Assembly (NCBI GenBank): GCA_903890595.1
Contig: CAITBU010000483.1
Span: forward strand, 1 to 8,871
Length of the DNA: 8,871 nucleotides
Source of the DNA: an uncultured Holophagaceae bacterium
Lineage (GTDB): Bacteria; Acidobacteriota; Holophagae; Holophagales; Holophagaceae
Reading direction: 5' to 3'
Below, one piece after another: positions 1 through 5,751 of the stretch (position 1 is its first letter; every line of letters begins with the position of its first letter). Below the pieces are notes generated by a model that saw nothing but the letters and a program-made list of their open reading frames with translations, made no database searches and was not told the DNA's origin. A program made the position numbers and the translations under genes.

Positions 1-906
1 CCCCGTCAGTGCGCAGAGGCCTCGGACATCCAGCACCCGGATGACGGGAAGGTTCTCCCGGAGGCTGCCCTGGATCAGCCCCTCGCCGGGGACCACCCCG
101 CCCGGAAAATCCGTGCGTCGGATCAAGCCGGTCCGCAGTCCGATGGTTTCCCCAAGTCCCGTGGAGGTCAGGTTGCCGCCGACGGAAACGAAAACCCCGG
201 GCTGCGGGTCCTGGAAGAGAAGGGCTCGCCGGGCCGCCAGATTCCGCTTGAGATCACCCTCACGGAGGATGGGGACGCCTGACCGGGCCAGGGCCCGCTC
301 CAGCTCCGGTCCGCCCATGTTGCGGCCGAGATCATCATCCCCCCCGGGCGACACCGCGACCAGGCCTCGACGCAGGATGCCGCGTTGCGCCAGGACGCTG
401 ATCATGTCCGCCAGGGTGAAGTCTGGGTGATTGGCTCCGTGGGTGGAGGACCCCAGCGAGACGATGCAGGTGGTCTCGGCGCCCAGGGCCTCGGCGGCAA
501 CGAGGGTGGCGATGGCGAAGCCAGGGAAAGACCCCGACGTATCCACGGCCACCCGGCCGCCCACCTGAAGCCCAGCACTCCGCAGGAGGCGACTCATCAT
601 CGCAGCCGCGTCTGGCTGTAGCCCCGTGCGCTTGGCCGCAAGGCTGCCCAGGGTGGTCGTCAGAGGGGAAAAGGCCGGACCCACCAAGCCGGTGCGTCCC
701 GGGTCGACCGCCGGGTCCAGGGGAAGGCCCCGGCGAGCGGCCTCCTCTTTGAGCACCCCCAGGGCCCGCGCCATCGTCTGAGCGGCCCGAAGATCCTTGG
801 CCTGGGAGGCGGGGTCGCCGCCTCCCCAGAGGCCCAGAGCGCCATACCAGAGGACAAGGACCCCCAGCAGGACCGCCAGCACGACAGGATCCCCTCTGCG
901 CTTCAC
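1..906 (-). CDS. pgsW: PgsW-like poly-gamma-glutamate system protein (C-terminus beyond window edge)
   Basis: An open frame of 302 codons starts at a GTG at 906-904 and runs without a stop off position 1, so the C-terminus is missing. The GTG overlaps the TGA of the upstream pgsC (GTGA, 4 bases), which supports this start and translational coupling. Residues 1-6 are basic and polar, followed by one hydrophobic segment (about 8-28), so the protein is probably anchored in the inner membrane with its bulk outside. The body has Gly/Ser-rich motifs: VDTSGSFPGFAIATL (121-135), SLGSSTHGANHPDF (150-163), SPGGDDDLGRNMGG (186-199) and SVGGNLTSTG (241-250). This pattern, directly after PgsB and PgsC, matches my recollection of the family named 'poly-gamma-glutamate system protein' (PgsW). 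Its biochemical role is unknown to me. It may assist assembly or export of the polymer in place of PgsA/CapA, which is not seen here; that is inference. Confidence 0.85.
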   Translation of the reverse strand, partial: MKRRGDPVVLAVLLGVLVLWYGALGLWGGGDPASQAKDLRAAQTMARALGVLKEEAARRGLPLDPAVDPGRTGLVGPAFSPLTTTLGSLAAKRTGLQPDAAAMMSRLLRSAGLQVGGRVAVDTSGSFPGFAIATLVAAEALGAETTCIVSLGSSTHGANHPDFTLADMISVLAQRGILRRGLVAVSPGGDDDLGRNMGGPELERALARSGVPILREGDLKRNLAARRALLFQDPQPGVFVSVGGNLTSTGLGETIGLRTGLIRRTDFPGGVVPGEGLIQGSLRENLPVIRVLDVRGLCALTG

Positions 907-1334
907 CGCAGGGCCGCCCAGATCATGCGGATCATCAGCACGGCGGCGGTCAGAGCGCCCACGGTGCGGAGGGGCCCCTGGCGATCTGCGTCAGACGCGA
1001 GAATCCCCGGAATCAGCCAGCCCACCGCCAGCAGCACAGGGGCCTGTGGCGCCATGGCCGGGAGGAAGGTTTCGGTGAGCACCCGCGCCAGGAAGCCTGC
1101 CAACACAAAGCAGGCGTAGCGCCGTCGTCCGAACAGCACGGTGAAGCGTCCCAGGAGCCGTACGAGCCCCAGGGCCAGTCCCGCATCCAGCAGGGTGGCG
1201 GCCACCCGGGGCAGGGAATCCGCGTGGAGGGCCACATAGCCCGGCACCAGGATGCCACCGGGGGAAATCGCCAGCAGCTCCGTCATGAGCAGGCTGATGA
1301 CCGCCCCGATAACGAGAATATAGTGCTCGATCAT
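903..1334 (-). CDS. pgsC: Poly-gamma-glutamate synthase membrane subunit PgsC/CapC
   Basis: This 143-residue integral membrane protein matches the usual length (about 150) of PgsC/CapC, the membrane partner of the PgsB amide ligase in gamma-PGA synthesis and export. Hydrophobic segments lie at about 5-23, 45-62, 74-92, 97-113 and 122-142. Family-type motifs are visible: SPGGILVPGYVAL (24-36), the basic FGRRR loop (68-72) and the turn LIPGILASDADRQG (107-120). The ATG at 1334-1332 overlaps the TGA of pgsB (ATGA), and the stop overlaps the GTG of the next gene, so the gene sits in a tightly coupled chain. A remote possibility is a related capsule membrane protein, but the neighbouring pgsB makes the assignment firm. 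Confidence 0.93.
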   Translation of the reverse strand: MIEHYILVIGAVISLLMTELLAISPGGILVPGYVALHADSLPRVAATLLDAGLALGLVRLLGRFTVLFGRRRYACFVLAGFLARVLTETFLPAMAPQAPVLLAVGWLIPGILASDADRQGPLRTVGALTAAVLMIRMIWAALR

Positions 1335-2527
1335 GCGCCCCTACCTGCATCCAGCTCGTTCAGGGCCGGTGCCAGTGCTGCCAGGGCAGGCCCGTGCCCC
1401 TTCCAGTTGCCCCCTGCAAAGATGACAGTACCGGCGGGTTCCAGCGCCAGATCTTCCATGCGGGCCAGGCTCCGAATTCGCGGTCGCCCCCCCCGGTCCT
1501 GCCCCGGGAAGGTGCGCTCCAGGAGCGCATGCACCTTGGGCGTGAAGCGACCTGCCACCAGCAGGGATTCGAAGCGGTCCCCCTGGGTCGCGATCCAAGA
1601 GGCGAAGGCCCAGGCCCGGTCGGCGCGGTCGCCCCGATCAGCGAACAGGAGGATGCGTGGCCCCCGTCCCTGGACCTGGGCCTCCGCACGCTGGAAAAGC
1701 AGGGCGGTGGACACGGGATCATTGGCCGCCAGTGCATCCACGATGAGGATCTCCCCATCACGCCGCCGCAGGCTCCGGATGGCGAAGGCGCCGCGGTCCG
1801 CCTGGAAGGCACCCATGGCCGCCACGGCAGCCTCCGGTGCGATGCCCACCTGCAGGGCGATGGCCAGGGCCACACCGGCATTCTCGGGCATGCGGGCAGC
1901 CGTGCCTTCCACCGGTTGGGCAAGGACGGCCTTGGCCCCCCGGACCTCAGCCACTGCGGCCAGCGCGGGAAAAATCGACGGATCGCCTGTCACCACCAAG
2001 CCTCCCACTGGGATGCCATCGGCGAAGGTTGCCAGGGCCTCTGCGGGGGTCCCCTGCTCTGCCGTATGGTCGGGCCGGGCGTTGGTGATCACCAGGATGG
2101 AAGGGCGGAGAAAGGCCGTGGAGGCCGCCTGGGCCTCGGGAGAGACCGCCATGCACTCCACCACGAGGACTTCGGCGCGCTGGAGTGCGGCCCGGAGGAG
2201 GGTATTGCGCTGTTCCCGTACATTGGGAGCACCGAACCGCCAGAGGCGTTGCTCTGCGCCGTCAGGGAGAATGAGGCAAGCCTCGGTGCCCGTGGACTTC
2301 GCCAGGGTGCGGAACCCAGCACCCCGGAAGACCGCGGCCAGCAGGCGGGTCGTCTCGGTCTTGCCCCGGGTTCCGTTTACGTGCACCACGAAGCGAAGGC
2401 GGCGGCGGGCCCAGGTGAGCAGTGCGGCTTCCGCCAGGAGAAAGGCAGCATAAAAGAGCACCGCCCCGATGGCGGCCAGGCCGAGTGGCTGCAGGCCCGG
2501 CGGCGGTTGCAGGCCCAGGGTGCTCAA
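1331..2527 (-). CDS. pgsB: Poly-gamma-glutamate synthase ATP-dependent ligase PgsB/CapB
   Basis: The 398-residue protein has the normal length of PgsB/CapB, a membrane-bound Mur-ligase-like enzyme that uses ATP to extend glutamate chains through gamma-amide bonds. A hydrophobic N-terminal segment (about 14-38) anchors it. A P-loop follows in HVNGTRGKTETTRLL (49-63). Other family landmarks are AKSTGTEACLI (76-86), the acidic VVECMAV (122-128), VITNARPDH (146-154) and DALAANDPVST (264-274). The start is a TTG at 2527-2525 overlapping the TGA of the upstream hydrolase gene (TTGA). I see no strong Shine-Dalgarno sequence, so initiation probably depends on coupling to that gene. It is followed by pgsC with an ATGA overlap. 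The family is certain on motif grounds; a gamma-D/L-glutamate product is inferred from the family, not shown by the sequence. Confidence 0.95.
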   Translation of the reverse strand: MSTLGLQPPPGLQPLGLAAIGAVLFYAAFLLAEAALLTWARRRLRFVVHVNGTRGKTETTRLLAAVFRGAGFRTLAKSTGTEACLILPDGAEQRLWRFGAPNVREQRNTLLRAALQRAEVLVVECMAVSPEAQAASTAFLRPSILVITNARPDHTAEQGTPAEALATFADGIPVGGLVVTGDPSIFPALAAVAEVRGAKAVLAQPVEGTAARMPENAGVALAIALQVGIAPEAAVAAMGAFQADRGAFAIRSLRRRDGEILIVDALAANDPVSTALLFQRAEAQVQGRGPRILLFADRGDRADRAWAFASWIATQGDRFESLLVAGRFTPKVHALLERTFPGQDRGGRPRIRSLARMEDLALEPAGTVIFAGGNWKGHGPALAALAPALNELDAGRGA

Positions 2528-3657
2528 AGGAAGGGTTCCAACCTTTTGGTGGCCAGCTCGTCGTAGGTCGGCACACCGCCCAGGACGATGGCTCGTTCCG
2601 GAGCAGTCATCGCGTGGGCCGCAAAGATGGCCTGGAGGCCGCCCACGTGGCGGGCCACCCGCAGATGGAGGGGCCAGCCCTTCTCGTCGTAAGGCACAAA
2701 GAGCCGGCCCAGTTTTTGGCCGCGCACATACTGGGAGTCCTTCCCAGTGAGGATCAGCGCCTCGTCCGTTCGCCCCCGCAGGCGCCCCTGGGTGGCATTG
2801 GGGCTCTCCATCAGGAGGGCGAGCGTGGCGGTGCTATCCCCCAGTTCCCGGTGGGACAGGCCGCGGAGCGAGGCGGGGGAAGGCTCCAGTCCCATGACCA
2901 CGCCCTCGATCTCCAGGTTGAGAATGGCACCCGAGGCCGTGGGCATGGCTCGTTCGTGGGCCACGATGGCGTTGATGACGGGGTATTCGGGGGCCGCCTC
3001 ATGGAGGTCGATGGTGATATCGATGCTGTCCTTCCGAATGAGGCTCGTGATGGCGTAGGCGATCATCTCGGTAAAGTTCCCATCGGCGCGCCCGGGATAG
3101 GCCCGGTTCAGGTTTCGGGTCTCCGAACCTGACAGCTGCTGGCCCGAGGAGGCGTGGACGTAGATATCGGGATCGGGCCACTGATTCATGGGGCTCGTGG
3201 CCCTCGAACCATGCCGGAAGACCCGCTTGCCCGAGGCCGCCTGGAGGGTGAACTCGCGGGGTACCCCTTCCATGGGGTCGGTGTAGGTCAGTGCTGAGGC
3301 GTTGGCGTGGGGGATGATGTAGAGGCGGCCCTGGGCAGGCACCGCATTCTCCAGCATGAGGATGGCGGCCATGTAGCCCGCAGGCTCGTTGGCATGGGTC
3401 CCGCCGAGAATGAGGGCCGAGCCGCCCGGCTTCCCGGAATCCAGGATGTAGACATCGGTGTCGCCCGCAGTGCCTTTGATGCCCTCGAACCACTCGGAGA
3501 GGTGGGCGATCCGAGTCACGCCTGGGCCCTTCCGGAGCGCTTCGGGCCTGCGCATGGCGAGGTAGCCCGGAGTGACATAAAGACAGACGATGACCACGAT
3601 CGCCAGCAACACAAGGTTTAGGTTCCGGTTGGACAGATGCTGGCGGTTCAGTTCCAT
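2524..3657 (-). CDS. Membrane-anchored zinc hydrolase, succinylglutamate desuccinylase/aspartoacylase (M14-like) family
   Basis: This 377-residue protein has one N-terminal transmembrane segment (about 13-33) and a metal-hydrolase domain that probably faces the periplasm. Visible catalytic landmarks are GGTHANEPAG (85-94), giving zinc ligands His88 and Glu91; RNLNRAYPGR (181-190), a substrate-carboxylate region; DLHEA (217-221), giving the third ligand His219; and LMESPNA (282-288), where Glu284 is the likely general base. The family cleaves amide bonds next to acidic amino acids. Between a gamma-PGA synthase and a gamma-glutamyltransferase, a plausible substrate is gamma-glutamyl polymer or oligomers, but this is inference. 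The ATG at 3657 has an AGGA seven bases upstream. The gene ends in a 4-base overlap with pgsB, so the two are co-translated. A cytosolic desuccinylase of arginine catabolism is unlikely because of the anchor and the context. Confidence 0.88.
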   Translation of the reverse strand: MELNRQHLSNRNLNLVLLAIVVIVCLYVTPGYLAMRRPEALRKGPGVTRIAHLSEWFEGIKGTAGDTDVYILDSGKPGGSALILGGTHANEPAGYMAAILMLENAVPAQGRLYIIPHANASALTYTDPMEGVPREFTLQAASGKRVFRHGSRATSPMNQWPDPDIYVHASSGQQLSGSETRNLNRAYPGRADGNFTEMIAYAITSLIRKDSIDITIDLHEAAPEYPVINAIVAHERAMPTASGAILNLEIEGVVMGLEPSPASLRGLSHRELGDSTATLALLMESPNATQGRLRGRTDEALILTGKDSQYVRGQKLGRLFVPYDEKGWPLHLRVARHVGGLQAIFAAHAMTAPERAIVLGGVPTYDELATKRLEPFL

Positions 3658-3678
3658 GTTGGGTTCCTGCTTCCGTTC

Positions 3679-3822
3679 CTAGGCGATCTTGAGGGCTCTG
3701 AGGACGAGGGGAATGAGCACCAGGGCCGCCTGGAGCTTGAACTTGATGCTCTTTTCACTAAGCAGTTCGGCCAGGACCACAAGGGCGGCAAGGATGACGA
3801 GAAGCTGGTAGACGAGGGACAC
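3679..3822 (-). CDS. 47-residue two-segment membrane peptide
   Basis: A short frame runs from GTG (3822-3820) to TAG (3681-3679), filling the gap between the permease and hydrolase genes. It begins 5 bases after the permease stop, with GGGAG at 3833-3837, and ends 21 bases before the next ATG. The peptide has a hydrophobic stretch (residues about 3-21, VYQLLVILAALVVLAELL), a polar turn SEKSIKFK (22-29), and a second hydrophobic stretch (about 30-44) ending in LRALKIA. This looks like a membrane hairpin. No family is recognised. Its place beside a DctM-like permease that lacks a DctQ subunit suggests a tiny accessory subunit, but this is inference. It could instead be a fortuitous short frame. 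The membrane-like composition, ribosome site and tight packing argue that it is real. Confidence 0.6.
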   Translation of the reverse strand: MSLVYQLLVILAALVVLAELLSEKSIKFKLQAALVLIPLVLRALKIA

Positions 3823-3827
3823 GGGAC

Positions 3828-5102
3828 TCAGACTCCCAGCAGCTTCGCCAGAGGATTGGCGAAGACGAGCATGAGGACGCCCACCAGGATGGTGAGGATC
3901 ACAGGGATCAGACAGTGCCTGGTGATTCGTCCATAGCGGGGCTCACAGATGATCTGGGCGGTGACCACGGGAGTCAGTGCCACGGGGGGCATGTAGCTGC
4001 CCATGGCGGCGATGAGAGAAAGTGCCGCAATGACGATGATGGGATTCTGCCCCAGCAGCGCCAGGGCGAAGGGTACGCCGAGTACCGAAGCCCCGCCGTA
4101 GACCGAGATGCCGCCAAAGATGGGCAGGATCACGGCGATTCCGGCGATGAGGAGGGAATGCGGCAGGGAGAGGGCCCCGATGACGATGGCACCCCTCAGT
4201 CCGGTGTAGGTCATGACCTCGATGAGGACTCCCACGCCAAACAGGATGCCCACGACCGGCAGGATCTGGTTCACGGCCGCCCGGACCTCCGTGATGGCTT
4301 GGAACTTCTTGCCGGCGAAGAGGCCCAGGGTGCTGCCGATGAGGAAGGTCAGTGGGAGTCTGGGATCAGGGAACCAGCGTGGGAAGGCCTTGGGCCCGAT
4401 CATGAACACCAGGACCACCAGCAGCGGCAGGTAGAGCAGAAAGCCGCCAACCTCCTGGGAGCTGCGATTGGCTTCGATGATTTCCTTCAGGCTGTCCTTC
4501 TTGACGTGGCGGTAGCCGATGATGAGGGTGGTGAGGATGGCGAGCGGCACGGTCACCAGAGCCAGAACGAGGCCGAACCCGATGTAGGGCAGGTCAATGC
4601 CCCCCCCGATGATCATCACGGGGATGTTCACCGGTGGCGCGATCATCCCGAAGTCTGCGGCCATGGCGATGACGGCTCCAGCCACCGTCTTGGGCATGCC
4701 CATCTGGGTGAGCACGGGATAGACCAGTACGCCCGCTCCCAGCACCGAGGCCGCACAGGAGCCGGTGATGGCGCCGGGAAACATGACGATGAGCGTGAGG
4801 GCCACCAGGAGCAGCACCGGCGAGTGTCCAAAGAGCAGGATGATCCGCCGGGTCAGTTCCCCCAGCAGCCCATTGGCCTGGATCACTTTCATGAAGACCA
4901 TGGCCGACAGGAGTACCAGGCAGACATCCAGGTAGCCAAACATGCCTTCCACCAGCTTGGCCAGGGGCAGTCCCTTCCCGGCAGCGATGGAAAGGGTGGC
5001 GGCGGTGATGACCAGACTCAGTGAGACGGGCAGCTTGGCGGCGAGCACCAGCGCAACAAAGCAGGCAACCAGCAGCACCAGCAGAAAAAGATCAGTGGGC
5101 AT
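3828..5102 (-). CDS. DctM-like TRAP-type large permease subunit
   Basis: This 424-residue, almost wholly hydrophobic protein has the length and two-repeat layout of TRAP transporter large permeases (DctM family), secondary carriers of carboxylates. Motifs in the first half are PGAITGSCAASVLGAG (109-124) and ADFGMIAPPVNIPVM (149-163). The second half repeats them as FGGISVYGGASVLG (329-342) and GSYMPPVALTP (368-378). A hydrophilic loop (about 199-218) separates the halves. I chose the ATG at 5102: GAGG (5110-5113) sits seven bases upstream, whereas the GTG at 5108 would lie almost on top of it. No DctP-type binding protein or normal DctQ gene is in the window. A DUF6305-like exported protein precedes it and a 47-residue membrane peptide follows. 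The cargo is unknown; glutamate, gamma-glutamyl oligomers or another dicarboxylate fits the context. Confidence 0.85.
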   Translation of the reverse strand: MPTDLFLLVLLVACFVALVLAAKLPVSLSLVITAATLSIAAGKGLPLAKLVEGMFGYLDVCLVLLSAMVFMKVIQANGLLGELTRRIILLFGHSPVLLLVALTLIVMFPGAITGSCAASVLGAGVLVYPVLTQMGMPKTVAGAVIAMAADFGMIAPPVNIPVMIIGGGIDLPYIGFGLVLALVTVPLAILTTLIIGYRHVKKDSLKEIIEANRSSQEVGGFLLYLPLLVVLVFMIGPKAFPRWFPDPRLPLTFLIGSTLGLFAGKKFQAITEVRAAVNQILPVVGILFGVGVLIEVMTYTGLRGAIVIGALSLPHSLLIAGIAVILPIFGGISVYGGASVLGVPFALALLGQNPIIVIAALSLIAAMGSYMPPVALTPVVTAQIICEPRYGRITRHCLIPVILTILVGVLMLVFANPLAKLLGV

Positions 5103-5109
5103 GAACACA

Positions 5110-5113
5110 CCTC
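5110..5113 (-). promoter_or_regulatory. Ribosome binding site fixing the permease start
   Basis: Read on the minus strand this is GAGG, followed by a seven-base spacer (TGTGTTC) and the ATG at 5102-5100. The in-frame GTG at 5108 falls one base after this site, so it is an unlikely start. Confidence 0.65.
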
Positions 5114-5150
5114 GGCGCGGGGCGCGGATCCAAGGTGAGCCTGGCTCTTA

Positions 5151-5717
5151 TCACTTGAAGGCCTTCAGAAGGGGAGCGCCGGCATTGGCGATCTTGTCCA
5201 CAGAATCCAGAGGGATCTTGCCCTTCGCGCAGAGCTGGTTGAAGAGGCCGTCCTTGTTGCCAGTGGCCACGACGATGACATAGTCACAGAGGGGTACGGC
5301 CCCCGTAATAAACTTGTCGGACATCTGCCCGCGACGACCTTCGCCACCCACGTGCAGGCCGATGATCTTGAGGCCCAGCTTCCGGGCTTCTGCGACCAGG
5401 CCCTTGGCCCGCTCGATATCGACTTCAGCAGAAATCCCAGCGGCTCCCAGCCCCTTGGAGCTCCCGCCAATCACCAGCACGAGTGACTTGGACCCCGATG
5501 CCGCCAAGGCCCCGGCTTTGGCCTGGGGATCGGCCTTGAAGACCACCTTCCCCCGGTTGAGGAGCACCTTCACCATCTCGATGTCGGCGCTTTGCCCCAC
5601 ACCAGTGACCAGGGTGGGCTGGGTGGCGATGGGGGCCTTCAGGTTGAAGCCTTGGGCCTTGACTGTGCCTGGGCCCAGGAGGAGCAGCGTGCAAATAAGC
5701 GGAGCGGCTTGACGCAT
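5151..5717 (-). CDS. Exported small protein resembling DUF6305
   Basis: The 188-residue product begins with a Sec signal peptide (MRQ, hydrophobic core about 6-15, likely cut after VKA at 19-21) and continues as a compact alpha/beta-like domain. Notable motifs are VTGVGQSADIEMVKVLL (37-53), LVIGGSSKGLGAAGIS (81-96), GLHVGGEGRRGQMSDKF (120-136) and DYVIVVATGNKDG (145-157). The look and context recall the uncharacterised DUF6305 family, but I cannot confirm this without a profile search. The ATG at 5717 is preferred over the in-frame TTG at 5732, which would overlap the GAAAGG ribosome site at 5725-5730. It lies 34 bases after GGT and 48 bases before the DctM-like permease. It is too short for a classical DctP receptor. 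It could still bind ligand for the permease or handle polymer in the periplasm; its function is unknown. Confidence 0.75.
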   Translation of the reverse strand: MRQAAPLICTLLLLGPGTVKAQGFNLKAPIATQPTLVTGVGQSADIEMVKVLLNRGKVVFKADPQAKAGALAASGSKSLVLVIGGSSKGLGAAGISAEVDIERAKGLVAEARKLGLKIIGLHVGGEGRRGQMSDKFITGAVPLCDYVIVVATGNKDGLFNQLCAKGKIPLDSVDKIANAGAPLLKAFK

Positions 5718-5724
5718 GATGTGG

Positions 5725-5730
5725 CCTTTC
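5725..5730 (-). promoter_or_regulatory. Ribosome binding site fixing the DUF6305-like start
   Basis: On the minus strand the site reads GAAAGG with a seven-base spacer (CCACATC) before the ATG at 5717-5715. The alternative TTG at 5732-5730 overlaps the site itself and would only add five residues before the signal peptide. Confidence 0.6.
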
Positions 5731-5751
5731 AAAGTGTGTGCACTGACAAGT

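Noticed and set aside
660..857. Minus-strand 65-residue open frame
   Set aside because: It is out of frame within the pgsW-like gene, whose edge-crossing frame has clear family motifs.
1224..2566. Two long plus-strand open frames (409 and 390 residues) opposite pgsB
   Set aside because: They are antisense to a clear pgsB, have Arg/Ala/Pro/Ser- or Gly/His/Gln-rich low-complexity translations with no recognisable domain, and are expected in GC-rich DNA.
2524..3657. AstE-type succinylglutamate desuccinylase of arginine catabolism
   Set aside because: The N-terminal membrane anchor and position in a gamma-PGA operon without other ast genes do not fit.
3915..5024. Plus-strand open frame of 369 residues opposite the permease
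   Set aside because: Its Asp/His/Gly/Gln-rich translation is the usual antisense image of a hydrophobic membrane gene; no ribosome site or domain was seen.
5100..5108. GTG at 5108 as the permease start
   Set aside because: It nearly overlaps the GAGG ribosome site; the ATG at 5102 has proper spacing.
5137..5149. GAGCC-A-GGCTC palindrome after the DUF6305-like stop
   Set aside because: The palindrome is short, leaves only a small hairpin and has no U-tract; likely chance in GC-rich DNA inside an operon.
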